Shown here one piece after another: positions 18,616-27,623 of a stretch of DNA of 64,000 nucleotides. The stretch's first letter is position 1, and each line of letters begins with the position of its first letter. Source of the DNA: CAZDET01 sp964504335 (lineage in GTDB: Bacteria > Bacteroidota > Bacteroidia > Chitinophagales > Saprospiraceae). Made by a program: the position numbers and the translations under genes. The DNA is taken from the NCBI GenBank assembly GCA_964504335.1, contig CAZDET010000019.1:1-64000 (forward strand), written 5' to 3'. Below the pieces are notes generated by a model that was not told where the DNA came from, ran no database searches, and saw nothing but the letters and a program-made list of their open reading frames with translations.

Positions 18616-19944
18616 TTACTTCACCTGTTTCCCGTGTTTCATCACCATATCTACATTCTGTAGCAGATCGATGTAGCGTAGCACATCTCCCTGCACGGCG
18701 ATGATATCGGCGAATTTACCTTCGCTGATGGTGCCGTAGTCATCGGCTACGCCCATGAGCACGGAGGGCCAGTAAGTCGCTGCCCGAATGGCGTACATCG
18801 GATCGATACCGAATTCGTTGACCCAGACGTCCAGTTCGTTCCAGGTAGATTGGCAGTGAAACTTCATGGGGATACCGCTATCCGTTCCGATGAGCAGGAC
18901 GACGCCGGCTTCCATCAGTTGCTTGACTTTGGTTTCGAGCGTTGGCCGGCGAACGGGTGTGATTTGAAAATACGGGAGGCGATCCGGATGTTGGATCGAC
19001 TGCTCGATGTCGGCAATAATATCCTCCGGCAGATCGAGGTGCCAGCAATCGTTGTCGAGTTTTTCCGGGTTATCGCGGACGTATTCGTAGTTGTAGAGGC
19101 CCTCTACGGTGGGCGTCCAGAAGAGGGGGCCGATATTCATCTGCGCAGTGCGTTCTTTGAGCATTTCCAGCACATCGTCGGGATAGCGCGGAGCGGAGGA
19201 GAGGCCCGTATGTTCGAAGCAATCCACGCCGGCAATCAGGCCGCGGCGGATTTCCTCCGGTCGGTGGGAGTGTGCTACGACGGTGAGGTTGTTTGCATGG
19301 GCAGTTTCCACCACCGCTGTTACTTCTTCCATCGTCATCTGATCCTGATCGATGAGCTTGATGCAGTCGACGCCGGCATCGGCCAGCTGCTGTACTTTGG
19401 CGCGGGCATCCGCAACGCCATTGACGCCCCAGCGAAAGGCTTCCGTGCCCGGATAGGGCTGATGCTGGATGAAGGGGCCGGACATGTACATCGTCGGTCC
19501 GGGAATTTCGCCGGCATTGATGCGGTCGCGCACGGAAATGCTGGCTTCCAGCGGCGCCCCGAGGTCGCGGGCGCTCGTCACTCCCGCCATTAGCAACTGG
19601 TGAGCCGAGGCGGGCATCACCACATCGGCAAAGCGATCGATGTAAGCGGTATCCCAGTGGGCGTAATCAGAGTGGCCGTTGATCATCAGGTGCACGTGCA
19701 TATCCCACAGTCCGGGCAGTACCGTCATGCCCTCGGTAGAGATGATTTCGGCGTCGGTGGGGATATCAATTTGCCCCTGCGTACCTATGGCGGTGATGCG
19801 CTCTCCCTCGACGAGGATGACACTATTGGGAATGGGATCACTGCCGAAGCCGTCGATCAGTCGGCCGCCGACCAGGGCCTTTGTCTGAGCGAATAGAATG
19901 ATGCCACAGAGGAGGAATGCTAGCGAGAGGAGAGTGTGTTTCAT
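18616..19944 (-). CDS. Exported amidohydrolase-family protein
   Basis: 442 residues from the ATG at 19944, which gives a clean signal peptide (MKHTLLSLAFLLCGIILFAQ); the longer frame runs into repeat-like intergenic DNA. Amidohydrolase metal-site motifs are in order: DMHVHL (HxH, residues 83 and 85), VVAHSHR, CFEHTG and the Asp motif IGTDSGIP. The N-terminal beta-sandwich (LVGGRLIDGFG, VLPGLWDMH) is typical of imidazolonepropionase/prolidase-like periplasmic members. No bridging lysine motif is obvious. The substrate is unknown: a cyclic amide, dipeptide or lactone is possible. Monocistronic. Confidence 0.88.
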   Translation of the reverse strand: MKHTLLSLAFLLCGIILFAQTKALVGGRLIDGFGSDPIPNSVILVEGERITAIGTQGQIDIPTDAEIISTEGMTVLPGLWDMHVHLMINGHSDYAHWDTAYIDRFADVVMPASAHQLLMAGVTSARDLGAPLEASISVRDRINAGEIPGPTMYMSGPFIQHQPYPGTEAFRWGVNGVADARAKVQQLADAGVDCIKLIDQDQMTMEEVTAVVETAHANNLTVVAHSHRPEEIRRGLIAGVDCFEHTGLSSAPRYPDDVLEMLKERTAQMNIGPLFWTPTVEGLYNYEYVRDNPEKLDNDCWHLDLPEDIIADIEQSIQHPDRLPYFQITPVRRPTLETKVKQLMEAGVVLLIGTDSGIPMKFHCQSTWNELDVWVNEFGIDPMYAIRAATYWPSVLMGVADDYGTISEGKFADIIAVQGDVLRYIDLLQNVDMVMKHGKQVK

Positions 19945-20284
19945 ATAGTCCGGTTTTAGGCTCAATATAAAATGAAATCGCCATTTTCTAAGGTTGCCGT
20001 TGGTGCTGAAGCAGTGAATGGAACGCGCAGGGAGCGTTGTCGAAGCCTGGTCGGCGGCGATCGGCGGGGCGGGACACCATATACGTGGGAGGGGTAAATG
20101 CCCGCCCTCCACCACCACGCTTCACGGGATGCAACGAGCCGGCAGCCCGGTCATTACCAGCCTTATAAGTACAGGATCCTTGTGATCAGATTGGATGCTC
20201 CTTTGCAGGATTACAAAGATGCGCCTATCAAACGGTATTGTCAAGTTCGAAATCCAACTTATCCGTTTATAAACGTTTAGCCAA
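19945..20284. other. 340-bp intergenic region with a repeat-like segment
   Basis: No gene is supported here. The first part must hold the amidohydrolase promoter. The reverse complement of about 20065-20106 (GGGCGGGC, then CCCACGTATATGGTGT) closely resembles 25432-25475, so this looks like a dispersed repeat. An open frame through it (WCPAPP...) is probably chance. Confidence 0.5.
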
Positions 20285-20989
20285 CTACGGCATCGGTACC
20301 AACCGCACATCGATGCGATCAATGTAAATCGTAGTCGTGCCTTCAAACCCGGAATCCGTACCGAACAGCACCCACAAATTTCCGTTTTCGTCGGTGGTGG
20401 CCCTGAGGGGTGGATTCGTTTTTCGCTCGAGTAACACGTATTCCCATTGATCGGTACCGTTAGCATAATTGCCGATTACGACAGCATCCGCTCCTCCCAC
20501 CGATTGATTCCCCTTGTCGAGATTCATACGCAACCAAGGGTCATCGGGCTTGAGGATAGCGTTCGGTTCCTCCGTCACGGCACCGAACTTGAGCGTTACA
20601 GCCTCCCCGGGGCTACCGCCGATACCAAAGCTGCCATCCGGTATATCTGATGCATAGAATACCGTACCTTCTATCTCGTAGATTCGATTAGGTTCTAGAT
20701 TGCTAAGGCGTTTTTTAACGAACATGAAGAGGTCGTCGCTGTGGTTATTGCCGTTCAGCACGAGTGCCCCCTCCAATGTGTCGAGGGGTGCAGGCAAGCT
20801 ATCGTGGCTAAAGGCCAACTCGTAAAAGATCTCCTCCCCCGGTGGATAATCGGCAAAATCGCCTTGCCAGCCATCCGTATCGGTTCGAAAATCAAAAGAG
20901 CGGGTCTGCTCAGAGCCACTTCCCTCCTTGTCGCAACTAGCAATCAATAGGGCTAGAAGAAATAGAATGATGAACGATGAGTTTTGCAT
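20285..20989 (-). CDS. Predicted lipoprotein, 234 aa
   Basis: I chose the ATG at 20989 because it gives a lipoprotein signal: MQNSSF, a Leu/Ile core and LIASCDKE with Cys near residue 19. The mature part is acidic and beta-rich (SFDFRTDTDGWQGDFADYP; YEIEGTVFYASDIPDGSFGIGG; TTIYIDRIDVRLVPMP). The layout (FDF...GW...DFADYP and a closing IDRIDV) resembles a carbohydrate-binding-type jelly roll, but I cannot assign a family. Lipoproteins of this plan are found singly in many Bacteroidota. Exposure on the outer membrane is inferred. Confidence 0.72.
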   Translation of the reverse strand: MQNSSFIILFLLALLIASCDKEGSGSEQTRSFDFRTDTDGWQGDFADYPPGEEIFYELAFSHDSLPAPLDTLEGALVLNGNNHSDDLFMFVKKRLSNLEPNRIYEIEGTVFYASDIPDGSFGIGGSPGEAVTLKFGAVTEEPNAILKPDDPWLRMNLDKGNQSVGGADAVVIGNYANGTDQWEYVLLERKTNPPLRATTDENGNLWVLFGTDSGFEGTTTIYIDRIDVRLVPMP

Positions 20990-21195
20990 GGTTTTTTGTG
21001 GTTTACTAATCGGACAGACGGACCACAAAGAGAGGGCGTTGGGTGTTTTTCGTTAATCTGGTGTTAAAGCGATCTGATGTAAACTAGAACATTAAATCCA
21101 GGAAAACCAGGATAGCGACGCTTCAGGAATCCGGTTACTTTTACTTTCGAGCGCCCCATACGAGGCTCTTTTTTATTCACCTAAACCCAATTCAC

Positions 21196-21675
21196 ATGTT
21201 TCCCTTTTCATGCAAGCAAGGCCACAACTGGCCGTCCCTGTGGCTCCTGGCCATTATTTTCGTCGCCACGCTCCTGATGGGCTGCCGCCCGAATGCAGCA
21301 GATCCGGACCTGACTCCCGAAGAGCAATTCAGTGAGGTAATAGAGAATTATCCGACCGTCGCGAATTACCTGGTCCGGTCGGACATCGCCTTCGAGCTGT
21401 TGGAAAATGCTGGAATCTCGCAACTAGCGGATTCCATCCTTATCACGGGAATCAATCCTGCACTAGAAGAGTCCCTTCGCGAAAACGCCAGATTAAATCG
21501 ATGCGAGGGAACGATCTTGCGCAATTGCTTCACTATTGTTTGTACGGACCCAGAAGAGGTGTGTGATTTTAACTGCGAAAACGAGCAGGACATCGCCCAG
21601 GCAGCCTGCCAAGTACGAGAAGCCTGGTGTCGAGCGCGGACCGGAACAGAGTGTCGGTTAGTACCGCTGGATTAA
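21196..21675 (+). CDS. Small Cys-rich lipoprotein, 159 aa
   Basis: The signal has an N-terminal hydrophilic stretch, the core LWLLAIIFVATLL and the lipobox LLMGC (Cys near residue 30). The mature protein is acidic; a helical part (EEQFSEVIENYPTVANYLV; ELLENAGISQLADSILI) precedes a C-terminal third with eight Cys, probably disulphide-bonded (RCEG, NCFTIVC, EVCDFNCEN, AACQ, WCRARTGTECR). I recognise no family. It converges on the S8 protease gene and the two stop codons overlap by 4 bp, so the ends are locked together. It could be an inhibitor or partner of the protease, which is pure inference from position and disulphide content. Confidence 0.65.
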   Translation: MFPFSCKQGHNWPSLWLLAIIFVATLLMGCRPNAADPDLTPEEQFSEVIENYPTVANYLVRSDIAFELLENAGISQLADSILITGINPALEESLRENARLNRCEGTILRNCFTIVCTDPEEVCDFNCENEQDIAQAACQVREAWCRARTGTECRLVPLD

Positions 21676-24086
21676 CGGATAACCAGCCTTCCCGTTGCTT
21701 CCCGATAGTTATCGGTAATCCGATAGATATATACCCCCTTCGGCAAGCCTTCCAGGGAAATAGTTGCATACTCCGCTAGGTTGGAGGCTTCGCGCAGCAG
21801 TTGGCCCTGCACACTGTACAAACTAAACTGGGTATTGCTGGAGGGGGCTATATCACTGTAGACGTTTAAATAGCCATTCCGGGGTGCCGGATTTGGGAAG
21901 ACGACGAATTGCTGCCGGCCGGCATACAATACATTGGTCGTTGCATAAGCAATGACTTGCCCCCCTTCCCGAATCAAGCGCACGCGATACTGGTTGTGGC
22001 CCGACGCGGCCGTGGTATCCTTCCATTCGATGTCCATTTGATTCGGTTTTAGCGTAGCAATTTGTTTAAATTCCATCCCATCAAACCGATCTACGTAAAT
22101 CGCGGATAATCCATAAATCGAATTTAAATCGAGAAAAAGTTGGACGCCTTCCTCGAACGTGGCTTCTCCAAAAAAGGAAGTGATGTAACAGGTAGGGGCC
22201 TGCTTTCGAAAATCGTAGGTATAGCTAGCCGCACCGTCATACCCATTGGGAAAGGTAGGCTGAATACGATACCAGCCTGCTAGTAAGTTTTCTTTTGGCA
22301 GCACTATGGTTGTGTCCTGGGTTTCAGCGGTTGGTATAAACCGAGCCTGCATCGTATCGAACACTTCCAAGGCGTAAGCGCTCGCCATGGAAGTGCCCGA
22401 CCATTCTAATCGGATCGTATCGCCGCAAACATAGGCCGGAGCAGCTACAAGTGGCCGGGTCACCGCGAAGGTATCCGAAAGAATCGATCGATTACCGATT
22501 ACCATCCGGGCCAGATACAGCCCCTCTTTTTCCGGAACATCCCACCGATGGACTCCCAGGCGAAGGTTAATATCCTGGCTAATGCGCTGCCACTGTTTTT
22601 CCTCAACCGCTCGGACTTCCAGGTGGCCGAAGTTTTCTTCAACGTGACTTTCCCAACGGAAGTAATCGGTTTTCCCTCCGTAAGCGGGCATAATCTCTTT
22701 CCCGAGCGGATGGTGCCAGACGAATTCTCCCGCATGCTCCCAATGGTAGGCAAGTGCAAAGGGTTGCCTCACTGGGTTTTCGGATGCCGTGGTCACTACC
22801 AATTCGTAGGCCCCGGCGGGCAAATGCTCTGCGCGGATAAGTTCTTGACTATTCAGAGTGTCTACCCCGCGGTAGGCTGGCTTTTCCAGCCGCACACTCT
22901 CCGGGTGTTGTGCCAATACCCACGGAAAGTGGTGGGTCCCATCGGGTCCAACTAACTCAATATTTAGATCGTTCTGCAGTGCCTTGGTAGCCCCCACCGG
23001 TGCCGGCGGATCGATCCAGGCGATAGCCGCCGAAAAGCTGGAACCGCTAGTGGCCAGTTTGAGGGGGAGTCGGAAGGTATCCCGAGCGGCTATTCGCCCT
23101 TCTACAAATTGGGCGGCCTGGAGGACGTCCATTGCCTTAAGGCTATTTACATTTCCATAGCCCGTTTTGAAATCCGGGCCGGGCAGGTGCACATCTTTGG
23201 CCGAACAGAGGAGTACGGATCGTATTAGGGCAGAGGAAGGCACCCGACCGTAGGCTTCCTCAAAAGCCTGTTGGAGCAGCACCACCACGCCAGAGACCAG
23301 GGCGGCACTATTGGAAGTGGCAGGACCGCCTGCCGTAACCAAATCTGGTTTGATACGGCCGTCGTAGGTCGGGCCATTGCTCGAAAAAGCATACGGTGAT
23401 AAATCGGCAGCTACCGCTCCTATCACCAACGTATTCTTGGCCGATTTAAAATTACCGGTCAGAGTAGCTGCATTTGGGATGCCTGCGTAAGGACCGCTTT
23501 GCACGGTATCCAGCCCGCGGTTGCCCGCGGAAAAGACGTGCACTAGTGAAGAAAGACGATGCACATTGGCGTCAAAGCTCCGGGCCTCCGGCCCATAAAA
23601 GGATTCGATTTCAGTTCCATACGAGTGGTTTTGCACCCAGGTATTCAGGTTTCGATAAGTGGCATCCGAATCGGGCATTGGCACGGCAAAGGATACGTTC
23701 GCCAGCATTGCCTCGGGGGCAACGCCTAACCCGGCAGCGGAAGAATGCCCCGCACCGGCCACAATGGTAGCCATGTCTGTGGCGTGGGTACTCATTCGTC
23801 GGGCCTCTTGCCCTGTAGGCAAATACCGCCCCCGCAAGTCGAGATCGGTCGTATCGAAGCGCTCATCCTTAATCGATACGGCGCGCTGCTGCCCTCGCAG
23901 GTCCGGATAGTAGTAATGCAGGGCGTTTATCTGGTTAGCCGTTAGATCAATTCCGATAATTCGACTTTTATCATGTCCATTTTGGGATTGGGCGACGGGA
24001 ATAACAATTAAAAAACCAGCCACTACCAATATTGAAGTTAATTTCGTAAAAATTGGTCGAAAAACATTATTTATTGGAAGAGCCAT
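21672..24086 (-). CDS. T9SS-secreted subtilisin-like protease
   Basis: 804 residues from the ATG at 24086 (MALPINN, signal core LTSILVVAGFLIVIPVAQS). The S8 triad can be placed as Asp in VSIKDERFD near residue 72, His in STHATDMAT near 99, and Ser in ATSNSAALVSG near 258. The Ser motif departs from the usual GTSxAAP. NHSYGTE gives the oxyanion-type Asn region. Beta-sandwich domains follow (about 350-700). The last 80 residues are a type-A T9SS sorting domain (FPNPAPRNGYLNVYS; FSLYSVQGQLL; GLPKGVYIYRI; RLVIR). It is probably a surface or secreted protease. It sits downstream of, and in the same direction as, the M57-type protease gene. Confidence 0.88.
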   Translation of the reverse strand: MALPINNVFRPIFTKLTSILVVAGFLIVIPVAQSQNGHDKSRIIGIDLTANQINALHYYYPDLRGQQRAVSIKDERFDTTDLDLRGRYLPTGQEARRMSTHATDMATIVAGAGHSSAAGLGVAPEAMLANVSFAVPMPDSDATYRNLNTWVQNHSYGTEIESFYGPEARSFDANVHRLSSLVHVFSAGNRGLDTVQSGPYAGIPNAATLTGNFKSAKNTLVIGAVAADLSPYAFSSNGPTYDGRIKPDLVTAGGPATSNSAALVSGVVVLLQQAFEEAYGRVPSSALIRSVLLCSAKDVHLPGPDFKTGYGNVNSLKAMDVLQAAQFVEGRIAARDTFRLPLKLATSGSSFSAAIAWIDPPAPVGATKALQNDLNIELVGPDGTHHFPWVLAQHPESVRLEKPAYRGVDTLNSQELIRAEHLPAGAYELVVTTASENPVRQPFALAYHWEHAGEFVWHHPLGKEIMPAYGGKTDYFRWESHVEENFGHLEVRAVEEKQWQRISQDINLRLGVHRWDVPEKEGLYLARMVIGNRSILSDTFAVTRPLVAAPAYVCGDTIRLEWSGTSMASAYALEVFDTMQARFIPTAETQDTTIVLPKENLLAGWYRIQPTFPNGYDGAASYTYDFRKQAPTCYITSFFGEATFEEGVQLFLDLNSIYGLSAIYVDRFDGMEFKQIATLKPNQMDIEWKDTTAASGHNQYRVRLIREGGQVIAYATTNVLYAGRQQFVVFPNPAPRNGYLNVYSDIAPSSNTQFSLYSVQGQLLREASNLAEYATISLEGLPKGVYIYRITDNYREATGRLVIR

Positions 24087-24125
24087 TGTTTCACTATTTG
24101 AGGCTATAACCGAATAAGAGAACCC

Positions 24126-24163
24126 TGCTTTGATAAAGCAGCCGCCGGCAAACACCGGCGGCC
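24126..24163 (-). terminator. Tandem hairpins after the M57 protease gene
   Basis: GCCGCCGG-CAAACA-CCGGCGGC (24142-24163) abuts CTGCTTT-GAT-AAAGCAG (24126-24142). Both lie between the M57 stop and the S8 start on the minus strand. There is no long T run, so this could be a weak terminator or attenuator limiting read-through into the S8 gene. Confidence 0.5.
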
Positions 24164-24203
24164 ATCCAAGCATCTACTATTGCAAATCAGAATTCAAGTT
24201 AAA

Positions 24204-25067
24204 TCAGTATAATATGCGCAGCGCGTCCTTATCGGCATCACTAAACTCCCCATCGGTAGAGGTGCTGTAGCATGCAGCCATAATGGAACCTGAGTCGAAT
24301 ATGGGCGTTCCGCTGATACGGATGGCGCTGCTTTCGCTACCCCCGCTACCACATGAACGGGACCGGTTGTACCAATCGGAGTGGCGCAATCCGAGGCAAT
24401 GGCCAATTTCGTGGGTCATTACGTGTTCGATGGCATCTAGTGAATTGGCGTCCGTTCCGGAATTAATTTTGATGGTTTTGTGCGGATCGCCCTTCGAATT
24501 GGGGAACCCGGCTACTCCACCGCCTCCTTTTTTATTTCGCTTTCTGACTACGATATCGTAACCACTCTTATTTTCTCCAAAGGCCAACGTAAACCGTAGG
24601 CGTAGATTTAGTGCGTTGTAGTTGTCAATTGCCCGTTGCAGTCCCGTCCGCATTCTGGCCGTCAGGGCCTTATTGCCTTTAGTATATCCCAGTACTCGGA
24701 TCGTCCGGGGGGCATCTACCAGGTTTTTGTGGCGATACTGCTCACCGTTGGGGCCAATATGGTGGATTTCACTTTCGAGCATATCCTTGAAGTTCTGCTT
24801 AGTGATCATGATATCACCTTCCAGCAGGTAGGCCTTTTCGCCAAATTCGGCCATTTCTTCATCATCGACATCGGTTAATTGGATATCGCTGACATCAAAA
24901 CCCAATTGCCGAAATTGCTCCTTTACTTCTTCTGAAATAACGGCTTCTTCTGGCACGGTAAACTCCGCTTCCTCCTTACAGGACACAACGACCATACTGA
25001 GAAGCAGAAGCAGAAAAAACGGGCGAGCCCATCCGATCAAGGAGTTACTAATGGTAGAAATCTTCAT
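24204..25067 (-). CDS. M57-type (dual-action HEIGH) metalloprotease lipoprotein
   Basis: 287 residues from the ATG at 25067. The lipoprotein signal ends in MVVVSCKEE (Cys near 33). The zinc motif HEIGHCLGLRH is near residues 217-227 and is the HExxHxxGxxH metzincin pattern in the exact HEIGH form of the M57 family. A following Cys and Ser-rich loop (SRSCGSGGSESS) and GSIMAAC resemble the Met-turn. The N-terminal 130 residues (FRQLGFDVSDIQL, YLLEGDIMI) look like the family's propeptide-like region. It is predicted to be an outer-membrane-anchored protease and may be co-expressed with the T9SS protease 117 bp downstream. Confidence 0.88.
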   Translation of the reverse strand: MKISTISNSLIGWARPFFLLLLLSMVVVSCKEEAEFTVPEEAVISEEVKEQFRQLGFDVSDIQLTDVDDEEMAEFGEKAYLLEGDIMITKQNFKDMLESEIHHIGPNGEQYRHKNLVDAPRTIRVLGYTKGNKALTARMRTGLQRAIDNYNALNLRLRFTLAFGENKSGYDIVVRKRNKKGGGGVAGFPNSKGDPHKTIKINSGTDANSLDAIEHVMTHEIGHCLGLRHSDWYNRSRSCGSGGSESSAIRISGTPIFDSGSIMAACYSTSTDGEFSDADKDALRILY

Positions 25068-25566
25068 TTAAAGTACGATTAGCGGTGAAAAGTGAATTCA
25101 CATGTGGGGGATGTGAGTTAGTGTTCATTCCTCTGTAGATACCGGATGAGAATGTGACCGGGGTACTCTTCTTTTTTTATTTTTTTTGACAAATGGAAAA
25201 TCGGGCTTGATTGTCATCCCCGAAAACCCGATCTTTGTGCTACCAATCTCACTCTCGAATGCCTGGAGGGCAATCGGAAACATCCAATGTTACATATTTA
25301 GTACGGCCGTTTATGCTGTACTTCGATCGGTTTGAGCTTTTGAACCAATTGAACGTCAGCAGACATTGCTGGTAGTCGCGTGCGGAGCGCACGCTTGGGC
25401 TACTTGCGTACCCTTCCGGTAGGCAGGATAGGCGGGCGGGCGTATTCCCACCCACGTATAATGGTGTGCAGCGAGCCGAGCCGAACAACCGGCTTCAGCA
25501 GCCAGGATGCATACGCTTGCCCTTTCCCTCCATCTAACCCGACATTAGGTTCTTCCAGGATGGCAA
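25068..25566. other. 499-bp intergenic region: T-rich promoter zone, orphan promoter, repeat
   Basis: No protein gene is supported. From left to right: an upstream region of the M57 gene with a long T tract near 25168-25188; a plus-strand promoter-like TTG-N20-GATCTTTG (25207-25237); the perfect hairpin GCGTGCG-GAG-CGCACGC (25378-25394); and a segment at 25432-25475 resembling the reverse complement of 20065-20106. The plus-strand signal faces no recognisable gene. Confidence 0.5.
25207..25237 (+). promoter_or_regulatory. Orphan promoter-like element
   Basis: TTG at 25207-25209 and GATCTTTG at 25230-25237 are 20 bp apart, matching the Bacteroidota spacing, with 7 of 8 bases of TAnnTTTG. It points at the 330-bp non-coding stretch. 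Confidence 0.4.
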
Positions 25567-26730
25567 TCAGCGATTACTCAACAACTCTTCCAAATAATGC
25601 CGCTGCACCCCAAATCGCTCCTTGAGCTGCTGAAGCTCTTCCAGGGCGGCAAGACGCGGCTCCGCCCGGGTGGCGGTGATCATCACGTTTTTGGAAGTGT
25701 GTTCGGTAGCGATAAATTCGAAGACTTTGGTCCGGTAGCCGTGCGCCTCGAGCAGGAGCGCACGCATACCATCGGTGAGTAGTTCCGACTGGCGCTCGAG
25801 GAGAATCCCGTGCCGCAGCAGCGGCTGGAGGTGTTCGGGCAGTTCCGTGTCCTTGCGCACTTGTTTCTGGCAACAGGGAGCCACCACAATAACTTCGGCC
25901 CCGGCCCGGATGCCCTTGGCGATGGCGTCATCCGTAGCGGTATCGCAGGCGTGGAGGGCGATGAGCATGTCAATACCCTCCGCAGCCAGGTAGCTTTGTA
26001 TGTCCCCTGATACGAAATGGAGGTGTTCGAAGCCGGAAGCTTTAGCCAGTTGATTGCTATTATCCACTAGCTCCGGCCGCAACTCCACCCCCGTCACCGT
26101 TACGGGCAGCTCGCGTTGGTGGCGCAGGTAGTCGTAAAGCGCAAAGGTAAGGTAGCCCTTTCCCGAACCCATATCCACGATGCGCGCATCTGCGGGCAGG
26201 TCGGCCGCCTCCAACAGATGACCAATGATTTCGATGTACTTGTTAATCTGCCGAAACTTGCGCTGGCCGGCCTTGCGTACGTTCCCCTCTTGGGTTGTAA
26301 TGCCAAGGGCGGTAAGGTAGGGCTTGCCGGCACTTTCCAGGGGGCGCATTTTCCGCTGATCGTGGAGGGCTTCGGGCACTACCTCGTGCTGGGCTTTCCC
26401 TTTCCGCAGATGGGGGCGGCGCTTTTTGGAAAACTGAAGCGTCCAGTGGTCTTCCAGGGTAAACAGATCGGCGTTGTAGAAATCGTGCTCCAACCAGGAT
26501 TGGAGTTGCCGGGTTCCTTCTTCGACGGGAAAATTATGGGTGTCGTCGCGGCGCTCGTACCGCAAAACGCAACTGAGGTGTGGGGCACCCTTCAATTCGA
26601 TGTGCCGGGCAAAGACATTGCGCCAGTCTTCCTGCTTGCGCACCGGCTTACTCATCGTCAGTTTGACGAACGTACCGGCCTGAAGGGCTTCTTCAAAATG
26701 ACTCCAAAATTGCAATTCTACCTCTTCCAT
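25567..26730 (-). CDS. SAM-dependent methyltransferase (Methyltransf_32-like)
   Basis: 387 residues. The N-terminal half is a charged domain (KKRRPHLRKGKAQHEVVPE). The C-terminal half is a Rossmann methyltransferase: motif I VDMGSGKGYLTFAL near residue 185, the acidic post-I loop VTGVELRPEL, and then HACDTATDDAI and APCCQKQ, which are hallmarks of the family containing METTL25/RRNAD1-like proteins. This suggests methylation of rRNA or protein, but no substrate can be read. It begins 2 bp after the stop of the CrtA-like gene, so the pair is one operon. The start (MEEVELQFW) is cytoplasmic. Confidence 0.87.
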   Translation of the reverse strand: MEEVELQFWSHFEEALQAGTFVKLTMSKPVRKQEDWRNVFARHIELKGAPHLSCVLRYERRDDTHNFPVEEGTRQLQSWLEHDFYNADLFTLEDHWTLQFSKKRRPHLRKGKAQHEVVPEALHDQRKMRPLESAGKPYLTALGITTQEGNVRKAGQRKFRQINKYIEIIGHLLEAADLPADARIVDMGSGKGYLTFALYDYLRHQRELPVTVTGVELRPELVDNSNQLAKASGFEHLHFVSGDIQSYLAAEGIDMLIALHACDTATDDAIAKGIRAGAEVIVVAPCCQKQVRKDTELPEHLQPLLRHGILLERQSELLTDGMRALLLEAHGYRTKVFEFIATEHTSKNVMITATRAEPRLAALEELQQLKERFGVQRHYLEELLSNR

Positions 26731-26732
26731 AC

Positions 26733-27482
26733 CTACAAGTTACTTGGTGCCGTAATTCCGAGGGCTTCGGCAAGCTGAGTGATATCCCTGCCAGGCCAAC
26801 TACCTTCCAGCCGATTGGGCCGAAAGCGGGCAAATAACTCTTCTTTGTACCAGCCCAACTCCCGGGTTTTGCGGACCACCGCCAGATGCTGCGGCTGCTG
26901 ATAGGCGTATTCCCGCATAGCTTCTGCACTTGTCCATAAGCTAAAGGTTGCCTGGACAAACCAAGGTAACTCCCCGATGCCAATACTGAGCAAATGTTCC
27001 GGATGCTTTTGTATAGCCGCACTTACCGGAGCTACGTACTTCCAAAACCGAGGCACCATGTGCGGGTAGATCGTTGCCCGGGTAATTACGGCCACCGGCC
27101 CGTCTTTGCGGTGCGCCACCGTGGGAGTAAACGGCTCTCGCCCATCCCATTGCCCGTGGGCTTTCATCGCATCCAGGTAAACGGTTAGCACGTTTGCGGT
27201 ATGCTGCCGGAAACCCTGCCAGACGGGGTGATTGTTAAAAAACTGCTCGGCCGCACCGGCGTGGTCCCAACTCCCCAGGAAGGCGTAAACTCCAAAATTT
27301 GGTAGTCGATTGAAGCCCTCCCCATCGCCGCTTCCCAACAGCTTCACAAAGCGCAGGCCGGCCACCTGCTTAAACAGTCCCGGCCCCCGGCCCATTTGCA
27401 CAAACGCCCAGGTCTGATTTTTCCATCCTTCGAAACGCAATAAACTAACCGTGGTAATCGGTAAATCAGTAGAAGTTATCAT
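26733..27482 (-). CDS. CrtA-like (spheroidene monooxygenase family) protein
   Basis: 249 residues. Motifs resemble the CrtA family: FVQMGRGPG, KLLGSGDGEGFN, YAFLGSWD, GIGELPWFVQATFSLW and ELGWYKEELFARF near the end. CrtA in purple bacteria introduces a keto group at C-2 of acyclic carotenoids, and homologues in non-phototrophic Bacteroidota have been linked to carotenoid ketolation. No other carotenoid gene is here, so a different small hydrophobic substrate is possible. It leads the two-gene operon with the methyltransferase, whose start follows by 2 bp. Confidence 0.8.
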   Translation of the reverse strand: MITSTDLPITTVSLLRFEGWKNQTWAFVQMGRGPGLFKQVAGLRFVKLLGSGDGEGFNRLPNFGVYAFLGSWDHAGAAEQFFNNHPVWQGFRQHTANVLTVYLDAMKAHGQWDGREPFTPTVAHRKDGPVAVITRATIYPHMVPRFWKYVAPVSAAIQKHPEHLLSIGIGELPWFVQATFSLWTSAEAMREYAYQQPQHLAVVRKTRELGWYKEELFARFRPNRLEGSWPGRDITQLAEALGITAPSNL

Positions 27483-27551
27483 CCCCTAATCAACAGCCGC
27501 CTAAAATCCTGGTTCACCACCTCAACGAGCCGTCGCCTCTAAAAGATATCG

Positions 27552-27559
27552 TACCTTTG
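27552..27559 (+). promoter_or_regulatory. Possible -7 element for the cyclase gene
   Basis: TACCTTTG matches TAnnTTTG exactly, 65 bp upstream of the ATG. No good -33 TTG is seen. Confidence 0.4.
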
Positions 27560-27623
27560 ACCGGGAAAGTGTTCAAATCATTAAGTTGATTCTGACTTCG
27601 AACCGGTTAGCCAATTGACACGC

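Noticed and set aside
19945..20118. N-terminal extension of the amidohydrolase
   Set aside because: It would hide the signal peptide and it crosses the dispersed repeat segment.
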